This document shows, one piece after another, positions 10,081-21,036 of a stretch of DNA of 64,000 bases. The DNA is from Trichomonas vaginalis G3. Lineage: Eukaryota; Parabasalia; Trichomonadida; Trichomonadidae. Below the pieces are notes generated by a model. The model searched no databases, was not told the origin of the DNA, and saw nothing but the letters and a program-made list of their open reading frames with translations. The stretch lies in contig NC_067206.1 in the NCBI RefSeq assembly GCF_026262505.1, positions 27,419,896 to 27,483,895 on the forward strand. Direction: 5' to 3'. Within the stretch, counting starts at the first letter, position 1. Every line of letters begins with the position of its first letter. The position numbers and the translations under genes were made by a program.

Positions 10081-12822
10081 ATGCCACGTAAGCTACGTAA
10101 GAATATACGTAAGAGGAAGAGAGCATTGAAACATCCAATAGTAAAACTGACACCACAACAACAGTTGCAACAACAAATTATGAATGACCCCACTATGTTG
10201 CAACAAATGTCAAGCAACCCTATGCTTTTAAACCGAGTTATTGGTGCACAGAGTGGAGGTTTAAGAGCGGCACTTTTAGCGAAAATGGCAGGCTATGGTG
10301 GAGCTGCAGACGGAACAGCTTATAACCCTCAAAGTCAAATGAATTTGAGTTCACTCAAAAATCAAATAACAGATGTCAAAAAGTCAAACATAGACATACA
10401 GAAACAAATAAGTGAAAACGAAAAGAAACTAGAATATGACAGACACACAAAGAAACTCAATGAGTTAAACGTAGAGAAAAAGAAGAAAGAAGAACAACTG
10501 AAAGAACTAAGTACAGAGGAATATGCGAAAAAAGTGTCAGAAAAAGCAGCAGAAGTAGCAAAAATGGAACAAGATGTTATAAATTTGAAAAACCATACTA
10601 CTCAATATAAAGTACTGAAAGATGAAGAAATAAAACAAAAAGCCCTGAAGACATATATGGATAGCGATGAGTATAAAAAAGAAGTTGAAGCAAATGTAAA
10701 GGCAGAAAAACTTTTACAGTTGCAAAACCAAACCGTACAGTATGAAAACTTAGCACAAGAAAGTAAAAATAACGACGCAGCCATGCAAAAGGCAATGAAA
10801 AGCGCAGAATATATAAAAGCTAATAATGACTGGTTAGATGCCCAAGCCAACGCCAAAGCAGCCCAACTTATAGGGTCAATAAGGACAAAAATACAAGCGG
10901 ATGAAGACAGTTCAAATGAAGCTTTAATGAATGCTGACTTTAAGAATGCCTTCGAAGCTCTTCATAGTAAGGTGAAACTAGTGAACGACTTCTCATCTGG
11001 AAAGAAACTGAAGTCTGAAGGTTTCGACAAAGAGTTAAGAGAAGTAGCACAAAATATGACGAAAATAACAGATGCAGCAACGAGACAGGCAGTTCAAAGT
11101 GCCTATGACGCCGTTAGAGCAACTGTTGTGGAAAGTCAAGAAAAAGAGTTACAACAGACCAAAACAGACCTAGTAAATGCTTTCTTAAAAACGAAAAGTC
11201 AGGTAGGACATTATGCTGCAGATGGAACATATGTGCCAGCTGGTGGAACTTATATACCAGCTGGTGGAACTTATATACTAGCTAGTGGAACTTATATACC
11301 ACCAAACCCTCCAAGAGAAGCACCTGCACCAGGACTACCTAAAACATTTACATCGTCACATGGACACAGACACAGGCATGCACCAAAACCAACACAACAA
11401 CCAACACAACAACCAACAGTTCAAAATCCAGCACAACAACCAACAGTTCAAAATCCAGCACAACAACCAACAGTTCAAAACACTGCACAACAACCAACAG
11501 TTCAAAACCCTGCACAACAACAACCACAAACAGAGCAAGGACATAAAAGAAGTAGAGAACAAGGAAACCAAGAATTCTTAAAAATGCTTAAGGAAAATTA
11601 TGGTTACCCAGATACTCTTGACTTTAGTGACAGATATAAAGAAGCTATTAGAAAGTTCAAGGAAGGAAATACTGACCCGAACCTATTTAGCTTTATGGTT
11701 CAGCACCAAATGGGATATAATTTCAAACCTGAAAAATACAAGCTCGCTAAGGGATATGATTTAATAGCATATCATCCAAATGACATGAATGAATTTACTC
11801 CGAGATATTTGATGTCAGAGCTAAATGATAATTCAACTCTCTTCATGAAACGCGTAAAAAATAGAGACGGAACGAAAGAAGAAAGGTTTATGAGTCCGGA
11901 TGACTTAGATAGGGAACTTTTTAAAAACGGTCTCGGAATATATGAAATGCCAGCAGATGAGGTACAAGAAACTCCACAGGAAGAAGTTCAGATACAACCA
12001 GACATGGAAGAAATAGTTCAGCAACAACAGCTAGAAGAGCCTGAAGGAAACAAACAAGTCCCTCCTTTGGAAACTAACTTCACAGAACTAGATGAAGATT
12101 TGGAACAGCCGAAAAATCTTGACCCTCAACAAGTGTATGCGGGGAATATGGAATCTTTCCAAGAGTCTAAGAAAAATTCGGCTGACATAGTAGAAGAATA
12201 TCGAAAAATGTTCGCCGACATACAAAAGACTCCAACATCAGATGAAAATATTCAGCATAGAATGGAAGAACTGAAAGAAAGTGTACGCAAATACAACAAT
12301 CCTTTTTACTTACGACCATATAACGTTCAATCTTTGGCTGAACTCGGTGAAAATAAAAGGTTAAATTTCACCAAAACATATAGAAATGAAACATTGTTTA
12401 AAGTTCATTCAGAACCTAACCAATATGGAAACAAACCTACTTTTGTTTCTGCAGACTATGGAACTACAATGAGATGGGGTCATAAAGCTAATCCGGATAG
12501 GTGGTTCATAAACTTACAACCACAATTCCAAGAAGTTGTAGACGCAATGGAAGTGAATGGTGAACCAGATATAGCTGGTATTTTCAGCGCGGCTTTAATG
12601 CCATTGAAAGATATGAAAGATGCAGATATTTTGAACCAGTATGAAATGAACATGGCTGATGGAAATATAACACCTGACGTTCTAGAACATTTATCTCAAA
12701 GAACTACACAGAACCATAGAGATGGTATATTTGGTGAAGAGTTTAGAAAGAAAGTTAGGGATAGAGAAGGAAGAGAACCTATTGTACATGACCTTGCAAA
12801 CGAAAGTTTGCAAATGTCATAA
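10081..12822 (+). CDS. Element A: coiled-coil, repeat-rich virion-type protein, 913 aa
   Basis: The N-terminus is basic and Gln-rich. Residues of about 95-320 form long charged coiled coils. Four copies of an 11-residue repeat around GGTYIPA and about five copies of QQPTVQNPA follow, and the last 430 residues look folded. Length, repeats and position beside the capsid gene suggest a structural or packaging role, but I do not recognise a family. Confidence 0.6.
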   Translation: MPRKLRKNIRKRKRALKHPIVKLTPQQQLQQQIMNDPTMLQQMSSNPMLLNRVIGAQSGGLRAALLAKMAGYGGAADGTAYNPQSQMNLSSLKNQITDVKKSNIDIQKQISENEKKLEYDRHTKKLNELNVEKKKKEEQLKELSTEEYAKKVSEKAAEVAKMEQDVINLKNHTTQYKVLKDEEIKQKALKTYMDSDEYKKEVEANVKAEKLLQLQNQTVQYENLAQESKNNDAAMQKAMKSAEYIKANNDWLDAQANAKAAQLIGSIRTKIQADEDSSNEALMNADFKNAFEALHSKVKLVNDFSSGKKLKSEGFDKELREVAQNMTKITDAATRQAVQSAYDAVRATVVESQEKELQQTKTDLVNAFLKTKSQVGHYAADGTYVPAGGTYIPAGGTYILASGTYIPPNPPREAPAPGLPKTFTSSHGHRHRHAPKPTQQPTQQPTVQNPAQQPTVQNPAQQPTVQNTAQQPTVQNPAQQQPQTEQGHKRSREQGNQEFLKMLKENYGYPDTLDFSDRYKEAIRKFKEGNTDPNLFSFMVQHQMGYNFKPEKYKLAKGYDLIAYHPNDMNEFTPRYLMSELNDNSTLFMKRVKNRDGTKEERFMSPDDLDRELFKNGLGIYEMPADEVQETPQEEVQIQPDMEEIVQQQQLEEPEGNKQVPPLETNFTELDEDLEQPKNLDPQQVYAGNMESFQESKKNSADIVEEYRKMFADIQKTPTSDENIQHRMEELKESVRKYNNPFYLRPYNVQSLAELGENKRLNFTKTYRNETLFKVHSEPNQYGNKPTFVSADYGTTMRWGHKANPDRWFINLQPQFQEVVDAMEVNGEPDIAGIFSAALMPLKDMKDADILNQYEMNMADGNITPDVLEHLSQRTTQNHRDGIFGEEFRKKVRDREGREPIVHDLANESLQMS

Positions 12823-13452
12823 AAACTTACTTTGCAGACAATGAACTGAGAAGGGATGAATATTTAAGAAAACTCAAATGGACAGTACCAAATGAAATGT
12901 TAGTATTGAAAAACATGTTCCTTGACAAAATAAAACCAACTACAGAAATAAATGACGCAAGACTGAAACATTGGGTAAAAGCTTTCCCATTCACAAAAGA
13001 TATTATTGGTAACATGGAAAGAAAACCAGAATGGCTACAAAAACATATATTTGGAAACGAGCTTATTCCATATGGACAAGCTCTGTTTGAAGAGCTTGAA
13101 CCGGAAACTCAGGAAAGAGTCATGCAAACAATACGCGAAGACTCAAATACAAACTATGACAAAATCTTTCTAGGATATAGGTTACCTGAGATGGGCGACC
13201 AGAGCCCAAAGGCAAAAAGGACATGGGAAATTTACAACATACTAGGTAAACATGAGGCAAAGATGCAACAACTTGAAGCAGAGGGCAAGTTACCAAAAGC
13301 GACACCAAAGAAGAAGAGTAGAACAAAGTGAAAATAGTGAAGAAGTAACTTCATCTAGTGAAAGTAGTGGCAATGAAGGAAAAAGAAGAGTTAAAAACTC
13401 AGTCAGGAAGAAAGTAAAGCTTGGTACGAGTGGGTTCTATTATGACACATAA
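12823..13452 (+). pseudogene. Element A: lysine-rich remnant frames
   Basis: Short basic open frames between the coiled-coil gene and the capsid gene, belonging to the fossil and broken. The Lys/Arg/Ser-rich sequence is compatible with a DNA-binding or core-type virion protein. No family is recognised. Confidence 0.4.
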
Positions 13453-13484
13453 ATCCAACTATTCTATATTTTTACCCATATGAA

Positions 13485-15092
13485 ATGTACGCCGCTCAGA
13501 ATATAACGCCAACAGTTTTGGATGCCATGAACGGAAATGTTTCCGAATGGTATAACGAATGCGACAATGCCATTAGAAGGTCAGAAATAGTTCCTGGAAC
13601 TTACGAATATACAACTGCTGTTTCTTATGGAAACGTAGGTGAGTTTGGAGAAGGTTCTTCAACAACAGTAGATATTGCTTGTGACAGGTTTCATATTATT
13701 TCTATTGACAACTCATTCTTATACGTGGAACAAGACATTGAAATAAAACCTTCTGCCAAGTTGTCTGACAAGAAAGGTTGCAATGGAATTTTCTATGTCG
13801 GATACCAATATGCTCCAGAAGTTTTCATGGGATATAAGATATATTCTAACTCTGACTTAGTTCAAACAGTAACATGGGCAAACTATGAATGGTTCGCTTT
13901 GAGAAACTCAGTACAACCACAAGCTAGAGAACAAACAGACCAGTATGCAAATATTGAGAAAATAAGAAGACTTGACCCTAACGTTCCAGGAGTTTATGTT
14001 AACCTTTCTGGTTCAGATGGAAATGCTGCCACTAAAGTAAAACTGAAACTTAGAGTTCCTTTGTCATCTTTCCTCATCTTCAGGTTTTTAAGATACTTGC
14101 CAAACTGGGCAGGAAAAATTTCTATCGAACTTACTCCAAGCAAAAATAACTTAGTCATTGCACCAACACAAGACCCATTCACTATTACAGACGTAAAGGG
14201 AACAAATCAAACGTCATTCGCCGAATTTTGCAAAGACAAAGTTGACTTAGACTTTGGTTTCTCAAACTTCAACAATGAAGTAAACTATTATTTCAATGCT
14301 GCTGGAACTGCTTGGGACCCAGTTAAGTTCACATGCGAAAAGTTTGAATGCAAGAGAATAGAAAGCAGACTTGCCGTTTATATGTTGGACCCAGATATTT
14401 CAAATGCTTTAGCTGCCAAATATATTGCAGTTCCACTTATGTTCCCTATACACCAAATATCTGTCAAAGACTTTGCAGGTGAAGTTGGAAACCAAAGTGC
14501 TGACCCAGGTGCAAGAACGGATATTGCTTTAACAGCTGCAATGAAACATGCAGATACTATGTTTGTACTGTTCAGACGAACTATAAATGACTATTCTTGT
14601 TTCTACAACCCCGGTATTAAATATCATATAAACATAGATGGCAAATATTATCCAAGAGAAGAATATTCTACAGTTGAGGATATGAGGTCATACAACTTGA
14701 CATTAGATGCTATGAACTTTAACAACAATTTCACAACAACTATTAACCCTGAAATGCAAAGTTCTATTATGCCATATGTGAAAGTATGGACTCATACAGG
14801 AGGTCAAAAAACTCAATATACAAATGGAGACCGTTCAAACTTTTGGCTTGGCATTCCATTTGCTGACTCAGAAGACTTTATGGGTGGTATTTCAACTGTT
14901 GGTACTGTACAAATACAATATACTGGTGACAGAGACGGTCCAGATGAATTGAAAGCAAAGAAGTTTACAAAACCAATAGCACTTTTCACGGAAGATGCTC
15001 TTTTGAAGATTCGTTCGATGAAACCTGCTGGGGCTCCTCAGATTGGTATAACGACAGCTTCCATCGAGCAGATTTTGGCAGCAGGTCAGTAA
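13485..15092 (+). CDS. Element A: major capsid protein, double jelly-roll type, 535 aa
   Basis: Length and beta-rich composition fit a Polinton/virophage major capsid protein. The arginine/proline-rich joint typical of the first jelly roll (KLKLRVPLSSFLIFRFLRYL, near 190) is matched by RLRIPVRRFLPLEAIRF in the capsid gene at 62792, supporting homology of the two. The reading frame looks whole. It would form the hexameric capsomers of the shell. Confidence 0.7.
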   Translation: MYAAQNITPTVLDAMNGNVSEWYNECDNAIRRSEIVPGTYEYTTAVSYGNVGEFGEGSSTTVDIACDRFHIISIDNSFLYVEQDIEIKPSAKLSDKKGCNGIFYVGYQYAPEVFMGYKIYSNSDLVQTVTWANYEWFALRNSVQPQAREQTDQYANIEKIRRLDPNVPGVYVNLSGSDGNAATKVKLKLRVPLSSFLIFRFLRYLPNWAGKISIELTPSKNNLVIAPTQDPFTITDVKGTNQTSFAEFCKDKVDLDFGFSNFNNEVNYYFNAAGTAWDPVKFTCEKFECKRIESRLAVYMLDPDISNALAAKYIAVPLMFPIHQISVKDFAGEVGNQSADPGARTDIALTAAMKHADTMFVLFRRTINDYSCFYNPGIKYHINIDGKYYPREEYSTVEDMRSYNLTLDAMNFNNNFTTTINPEMQSSIMPYVKVWTHTGGQKTQYTNGDRSNFWLGIPFADSEDFMGGISTVGTVQIQYTGDRDGPDELKAKKFTKPIALFTEDALLKIRSMKPAGAPQIGITTASIEQILAAGQ

Positions 15093-15405
15093 GTTGTTCT
15101 TGAACTGACTTCTCTCCGTCAAATATTGACAGTACGCCAGTTTTGACATAATATTGTAAGATAAACTTACCTTTAGAAATATCTGTAAGTTTTGTTGTTA
15201 TATTTTTGTCAACGTCAAGAACTTTCACCATTTCAGTTATACCAACTTTCTTTGCTTTATGGAAATATTTTGGTTCAGCAAATATTGCTATTCTATAACA
15301 TTTACCATTGTTTGTGTAAAGAACTATTCTGTCAATGTATTTGTATTGTTTGTGTGTGTAAACTTTGTTCTGCTTCAATTCGAAGAGATACTCGAATACG
15401 TCCAT
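14986..15405 (-). CDS. Element A: small hypothetical protein, 139 aa
   Basis: It starts MDVFEYLFELKQNKVYTHKQ and is rich in Lys and Tyr, with a beta-strand-like centre. Its 3' end overlaps the 3' end of the convergent capsid gene. The frame is plausible as a gene because it fills the space before the next plus-strand gene and shares a short divergent promoter with it. No function is recognised. Confidence 0.45.
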   Translation of the reverse strand: MDVFEYLFELKQNKVYTHKQYKYIDRIVLYTNNGKCYRIAIFAEPKYFHKAKKVGITEMVKVLDVDKNITTKLTDISKGKFILQYYVKTGVLSIFDGEKSVQEQLTDLLPKSARWKLSLYQSEEPQQVSSNESSKEHLP

Positions 15406-15423
15406 CTTTTTATTCTAAGTAAA

Positions 15424-16005
15424 ATGTCATTTCCGAAAAATAGAAGCGTGAGTGTTTCAAAAGGTTTAATGGCGGTGGCAGATGTGAAGTTAAATTCACC
15501 AACTCAAACAAACAGTCAAAGTGTTATTGTCAATGTCAAAGACAGAGATGTTGAAGTGGGGAAACCATACGAAGACGAAGATGGTATAACAATTGTTCCT
15601 GTAAAAGAACAACCAACATATCCTGAAGTTAGCAGAGACTTAAGTTCTGTTGCAGATATTCGAAACGACTACCAACAACTGAAAGACAAACTTCAAACTC
15701 AGGAGAAGATTTGGCAAGCTTTAAGTATAATGTTAAACTTGGTCGAACACAACCCTGTAAAAGTGAACTCATATGTCATTGCACCTCATGAAGTTTTGAA
15801 AGAACTATTGAAACTTTTGACAGAGGCAGACAATATAAACATCAAAGAAATAGAACCCGACATTAGTTGCTGTGGTGTTTCATATAATGTCATTGACAAG
15901 ATATACGTTATGAAAGGAGGTGAAACGTTGAACTTAAAATATAGTTTCCCAGACGTTATAAAAATATTTGACGACCACAACATTTCATTAAAGTTTATTT
16001 GCTAA
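15424..16005 (+). CDS. Element A: CCG-motif protein, 193 aa
   Basis: Start MSFPKNRSVSVSKG, preceded by a T-run and TAAA. The C-terminal third has EPDISCCGVSYNVIDKIYV followed by LKYSF, which matches DPEIECCGQTPPFMKIGNI and FKYKYS in the element B protein at 23707-24348. The two are therefore homologous although the N-termini differ. Function unknown; conservation in two element families suggests a virion or assembly role. Confidence 0.55.
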   Translation: MSFPKNRSVSVSKGLMAVADVKLNSPTQTNSQSVIVNVKDRDVEVGKPYEDEDGITIVPVKEQPTYPEVSRDLSSVADIRNDYQQLKDKLQTQEKIWQALSIMLNLVEHNPVKVNSYVIAPHEVLKELLKLLTEADNINIKEIEPDISCCGVSYNVIDKIYVMKGGETLNLKYSFPDVIKIFDDHNISLKFIC

Positions 16006-16127
16006 GTAAATGGCAGAAGACATAATGGTTTATACTATTACGACTAAAAACCCCTGAGTCATATAATTCTATAACAACAAACTTACAAAGTCCTCAAGGA
16101 CGGTATTGTAAACTAACCTTAAACACA

Positions 16128-16808
16128 ATGACGACTAAAGCCTGTTTTGCTCTTTTGACACCAGAAGACTTTATTGTTGTGAATGGTAAAAAATACTCCT
16201 TTGAAGATACTTACTCAGATATACCACCAACAGGTTTTGTTGACTTATTTAATACTTTAAGTACGGGTGTAACATGTGCTGCAACTAGAGCAGGTTTCAT
16301 TATGTTTGGATGTCCGACTGAGTTTACTATAAACGATATGAGCTATAATACAAAACTTATATCTGGTTTTTACTACCAACAGTTTCCTATAACAGGAAAA
16401 GGTGTCATACAAGGAATGTCTATTCCATTGACATTAAGCACACCAATCTTATATATTGTTTCAAACTTAGGTTCAAAGTGTTATTCGAATGTCGACAGAA
16501 ACTATTATGACCAAAAGATACTTATGCGTATAAACAATACTTTCTCTGCTGGTTTGCCTATTGTTCATTCGAATGCAGAATTTTCAACCTTAGTGAACTC
16601 AAACACTTTGGCAAGTATAACGTTGACATTAGTTGACGCAAACTTTGTTCCTGTAAAACTTTTATGTCCTATGTATTTGTCAATGACAGCAGAAAGTTTC
16701 GAATTGGAAGATGCAACTGGTGAAAGTATTGTATTACAAGAACAACTTCAACAACAAATAGCTCAAGAACAACAAATGCAACAAATGCAACAACAAAGTC
16801 AAGAATAA
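16128..16808 (+). CDS. Element A: possible minor capsid protein, 226 aa
   Basis: A beta-rich protein (start MTTKACFALLTPEDFIVV) with a Gln-rich tail of about 30 residues. The size and place beside capsid genes suit a single jelly-roll penton protein, but I see no diagnostic motif, so this is inference. Confidence 0.45.
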   Translation: MTTKACFALLTPEDFIVVNGKKYSFEDTYSDIPPTGFVDLFNTLSTGVTCAATRAGFIMFGCPTEFTINDMSYNTKLISGFYYQQFPITGKGVIQGMSIPLTLSTPILYIVSNLGSKCYSNVDRNYYDQKILMRINNTFSAGLPIVHSNAEFSTLVNSNTLASITLTLVDANFVPVKLLCPMYLSMTAESFELEDATGESIVLQEQLQQQIAQEQQMQQMQQQSQE

Positions 16809-16836
16809 AAAAAAATATTTTTTTATTTTTATAAAA

Positions 16837-18080
16837 ATGTACAGAATAGATGTTTCAGATTTTTATGACTTCCAAGCATTCAGAAATATGTGTCCATTTC
16901 GAGACTATAACAAAGCAGTCGAGAATTTGAAACGTTTAGTCATTTATGTCGACTCTGCCCCAGAATGTTATGTTATGAAAGAATGGGATGTTGTCTTTAA
17001 CAAACCAAGAGCAACAATAGTTTCAGAACAAGAATGTAGACAGAAACTTAAGAAAATAAAAGTTGTACAAGTTGGAATGAAGATGTTAGATGCTTGGGAT
17101 ATCTTATTGTCAAAGTTAGAAGATTTTTCAGTTCGAGGTATAAAGTTCTATACACCTTCTCCAAACTTCTATTCTATCTTCACTGGATATAAATATGAAC
17201 AAGTAGAATGGAAAGAAAATATTATAGAAGCTTGGTTAGACCATGTCAAAGAAATTATATGCAATGGAAACGAAAAGGTTTATGAGTATATCTTATGTTG
17301 GTTTGCAAACATCTTACAACATCCAAGTGCTAAAAATGAAACTGCTCTCATTATAATTGGAAAACAAGGAACTGGTAAGAACACATTCTTTACAGATATT
17401 TTGTGCAAACTGTTAGAGGGCTATTCGAACCCGAATATGACAAACTTAGAAAACATCTGCGGTAAGTTTAACTCCTCAATAGAGAATATGAAACTTATAG
17501 TATGTAACGAACTTCAAAGTATAGATACAACAAAAGTTTTAAACTCAGATGCTTTGAAGAGTCTTATAACAGACAAAGTTGGAGTTGTTGAAAGAAAATA
17601 TAAAGACCAAAGAGTTTGTGAAAATGTTGCAAACTTCATTATGGTTTCAAACAATGCTGTTCCGATGAAGTTAGAAAGTTCTGACAGAAGATATGTAGTT
17701 GTCAGAACGTCAGAAGCTCATATGCAAGATACAGAATATTTTGACGACTTAGCAGAAACTTTGACATCTGACTTTTACAACCACTTGTTCTCATATTTTA
17801 TGACATTAGATATTTCAAATTCAATCCAAGACAAATTCCACATACCGAAGAGAGACAAACATTGTTAGAAGCAAACAAGAGTGTATATGAACTGTTCATA
17901 GATGAAACTGACTTTGTGTCATTAGATGAAAGGTCATTGTACGATTCGTATAAACAATATTGTCAAAATATGGTTATATGACAGCGTCTAAACGAACATT
18001 CTGGCAAATGTCAAAAGTCTTTTAGATGTTCAGAATGGTGTATATACAAAGAAAATTTTTATGAGTAAATTTAAAAAAAA
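16837..18080 (+). pseudogene. Element A: SF3 helicase (D5/virophage type), broken
   Basis: The Walker A motif GKQGTGKNTFF and a following acidic strand (LIVCNELQ) and sensor (NFIMVSNN) are in the order expected of superfamily 3 helicases. Such helicases drive replication of virophages and many large DNA viruses. The gene is broken in this fossil. Confidence 0.65.
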
Positions 18081-18101
18081 TTTTTTTATCCGATAGAAAA
18101 G
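18081..18101 (+). promoter_or_regulatory. Element promoter motif: T-run, ATCCGATAG, AAAAG before ATG
   Basis: A T-run followed by ATCCGATAGAAAAG directly precedes an ATG. The same string, at the same distance, stands before the element D gene at 56816, although the genes differ. T-run plus ATCCG also precedes 55324 and the minus-strand gene at 61999. Confidence 0.45.
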
Positions 18102-18985
18102 ATGGCAAAATTCATCTCAGTAAACAAGTACATGTCAGGACTTAAAGAAGAACTAGACCCATTCACATATTTGAATGTTTACTTCTACCATTTTGAAAAG
18201 TCTTCATTCAGTAAAGTTTGGAACATCGAACAGTTAAGTTTGCTATTGTGACTAAAAATGGTGCGAAATTTGAAGACTTAGACATAGAAGGTTTGTTAGC
18301 AGTCAAAGAAAGTTTTGACAGAAGGTTTTCAAACCTTAAAGAAGGCAAAGCATACAAACTTGTTATACCTTATGAACAAAGAAAGCAGACGACTATGAAT
18401 ATTATGAGTCTAAGATAGTTGAAGTTCAAGGTAAATTGGGTAAAAAGATTTTAGAGTCTAAGCCAGTGTTTGCTCCTAAAGAGGAAGAGAACATTGACAT
18501 TGACCCAGAAATGTTCTAAAAATAAAATTTTATTTTTACATGTCAAATTTCTTTTTCTCTGGAACTGGTTCAGGTTCTTTCTTCTCTTCTCTTTTTTCTT
18601 TCTTTCTTTTCTTTCTTCTTCTTTTCTGGTGGAGTTATGTCAAATTTGGCGCAACTATATTTATGTAAAAGTTCTTTGTCCTTTAATAGCTCTTCTATTC
18701 TGTTTTCTATTTCATCTTCAAGAACAGCGCATGTGTCTTCTTTGCATTCTAAGAACTTTTGTTGGACTTTATCTTTCAATCGGCGTCATCTCTGTCAACA
18801 AGTCTGTCATTGACAAATTTTAAGACTGCTCTGCTTAATGTTTTATGGTTCTTGTCATATTCCCAGAAACAGAACTTTAGAACAAATTCACCTTTCTTGT
18901 TTACACTATGTAAGATTTTATGGTCGACAGATGTTTTGCTGTCGAAAAGTTTGTCTCGAATATAGATAGCGAAATCGCTAGACAT
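18102..18985. other. Element A: remnants of small genes on both strands
   Basis: Plus-strand frames (18102 to about 18520) and minus-strand frames (about 18545-18985, very Lys/Glu-rich) are pieces of small element genes, broken. A divergent promoter lies between the minus-strand frame starting at 18985 and the ATPase gene. No family recognised. Confidence 0.4.
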
Positions 18986-19021
18986 TTTCTAAAAGATAAA
19001 AATTTTAATTTTTCTAAAAAT

Positions 19022-19897
19022 ATGTTAGAAAAAAAGTTTGCTGACATTGACAAAAAATTTGAGAATGTTTTAAACAAGAACAAGAGGAAGTTAGAAAATG
19101 CTCAGATAAAGCCTATACATGACAAGTTCTTATTTGCTCAGAATGGTATAACAGGTCTAATTGCACCACCTGGGTCGGGTAAGACTTTCACTTATCTTAA
19201 AATGGCTGCACAACAACAAGAACTAGATGAGAAGAACCCATTCTATGAGTTAGTAGTCATTTGTAGTACTTCTGGTCAATTTGACCAAACCGTCAATTCG
19301 TTCAAAGATATTATAAAGAAGTCTAAGTTAGTATGTATAAAAGACTCTGAGTTGTTAGATTGGATAAAGAAGTACCAAAGAAGAGTTTTGAAGTATAATG
19401 CTATAAATGAGTATATAAATTCTAAGTTTAAAGACCCAAATGAGGAAATGCAGAGAATATTAGAGAAGAAACACTTCAGAAACAAACAGAAAGAGATAGA
19501 ATACATTTCGAAGAAATTGCAATCTTACGATTGGAAGACTTACCCTCATAGATGTCTTCTTATTTTAGATGACTTTGCTTCTCATCCTTTGTTAAAGAAC
19601 AGAGAACAAGATATGTGTCGAATTCTTAAGAAGCTCAGACACTTTAACATCTCAGTCGTAATATGTGTACAGACAGCCAAGAGTTTAAGTAAGGATGTTA
19701 AAAGAATACTTACTGACATTGTACTTTTCCCCGGATTGTCCGAAGACGATTTCATGGAACTTATGAAAGAGTCCATGGCAGGTAAGTTTGACAGACATGA
19801 ACTATGGGAGAAGTACAAAGTCATACAAGACCCTCATACTTCTTTCAGAATTCATATCTACGCAAACAAAGTTCAAATTGTAAAAAGTCAAGCTTGA
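19022..19897 (+). CDS. Element A: FtsK/HerA-type packaging ATPase, 291 aa
   Basis: Walker A is GLIAPPGSGKTFTYLK (near residue 40) and Walker B is CLLILDDFAS; a VVICVQTAKSL strand follows. Close in layout to the element B ATPase (Walker A YFYCGKMGSGKTFN). These A32-like ATPases pump genomes into capsids. An upstream in-frame ATG at 18920 exists, but it lies in the divergent neighbour, so I prefer 19022. Confidence 0.7.
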   Translation: MLEKKFADIDKKFENVLNKNKRKLENAQIKPIHDKFLFAQNGITGLIAPPGSGKTFTYLKMAAQQQELDEKNPFYELVVICSTSGQFDQTVNSFKDIIKKSKLVCIKDSELLDWIKKYQRRVLKYNAINEYINSKFKDPNEEMQRILEKKHFRNKQKEIEYISKKLQSYDWKTYPHRCLLILDDFASHPLLKNREQDMCRILKKLRHFNISVVICVQTAKSLSKDVKRILTDIVLFPGLSEDDFMELMKESMAGKFDRHELWEKYKVIQDPHTSFRIHIYANKVQIVKSQA

Positions 19898-19948
19898 AAA
19901 ATAAATGGTTCATCTACCCTACTTGTTTGAAGTTGTCAAAATACTCTG

Positions 19949-20120
19949 TTATTTTTCATGATTTTCATAGAGTTTTGGCGACCCAGAAAAAAGTCGGTCT
20001 CGCTGTTCTTCACTGTTTTCATACGGAATCTCTTCTCTCGGTTTTCCGAGGGAAGCAATCTTATGCCATAGAGAGAGATCGCTCAATCCAAAGCCACTTT
20101 CACTACAAAAAACAATACCA
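19949..20120 (-). pseudogene. Element A: KilA-N gene trace
   Basis: A short minus-strand stretch reads IASLGKPREEIPYEN, the same as part of the KilA-N protein gene at 55324. It is a small trace only. Confidence 0.5.
20032..20055. repeat. Perfect-loop hairpin inside KilA-N coding trace
   Basis: CTTCTCTCGG-TTTT-CCGAGGGAAG, 9 of 10 stem pairs. The same hairpin, with all 10 pairs, is in the KilA-N gene of element D at 55550-55573. Confidence 0.6.
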
Positions 20121-20927
20121 AACGAGCTCCGTATTACAAAGAACCACAGCAACGCTGAACTACGCAAAATACTACTCAGATTGTCTGAAGAATACTTCAA
20201 TTCAAAGCCAGAAGAAAGAGTTGCTGCAACTTTTAACAAAGAATATTGTGAACAACTCAACAAAGTTCTTGCAGACTTTACCAAACTACAAAAAGAAACA
20301 CCTGACCCATTCGAATTAGGTGACACAATTGTCAACTATTTTCCAACAATAACAAAGATAATTGTTGACAGAACTATATGTCAGCTTATTGAAAGTCTTC
20401 CACCCAAAGCTGCAAAAAAAGTCGAACAGTTTTGGGTCGAATTCAAATCAAAGAGTTACGGATATCAGGATGACGAAGAAGAACGTGAGTACGGACAAGA
20501 AACAGCAAAATGGCAATGTCTTAGCTCACTCAACCCCAAGTTCAAACCATTATTTTACTCAGACAACAACACAATTCAAGTACGCAAAATTGCTATTCAT
20601 TTCGTTAACCAAGCAGAAGACATTGAAGAAGGAGACTCTATCTCAGTTTATGTTTGCTACTGCAAGTTTTTCAAGGACGAATTTGGAGGACCAATTCTCA
20701 TGCATGTCTTCAAGCCACATCAGCAACTCTACGTTGAAACTGAAATAACACTCATGCATGGAATGTATCTCAAGTTTGAAAGCCAATTGGAAAACACATA
20801 CAACATTTGGCTTTCATACATTCAGTTCGATACACCAGATGACTTTGATGTTGAAGAAGAAGACTCTACTCAAGAAGATGAACCACAAGACGCACCTGAT
20901 GATGACGAATTTGTACCCGAAGAATAA
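20121..20927 (+). CDS. Element A: hypothetical protein with acidic tail
   Basis: The frame is open well upstream of any ATG, so the start is uncertain. The body is globular, with a stretch like VRKIAIHFVNQAEDIEEGD, and the last 35 residues are almost all Asp/Glu (end DDDEFVPEE). A minus-strand trace at the left end of element C also ends in a Glu-rich tail (SSEFTPED), so this gene probably abuts this TIR family in general. Function unknown. Confidence 0.45.
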   Translation, partial: NELRITKNHSNAELRKILLRLSEEYFNSKPEERVAATFNKEYCEQLNKVLADFTKLQKETPDPFELGDTIVNYFPTITKIIVDRTICQLIESLPPKAAKKVEQFWVEFKSKSYGYQDDEEEREYGQETAKWQCLSSLNPKFKPLFYSDNNTIQVRKIAIHFVNQAEDIEEGDSISVYVCYCKFFKDEFGGPILMHVFKPHQQLYVETEITLMHGMYLKFESQLENTYNIWLSYIQFDTPDDFDVEEEDSTQEDEPQDAPDDDEFVPEE

Positions 20928-21036
20928 GAATCTCATTCAAGAACACCATCAGAAGACGACCAACAAATGGCAGATGCAATGGACAGTCAAGTTCCATGAA
21001 ACTAAACATCTAATTTTACCTCAATTCCAACTTTTT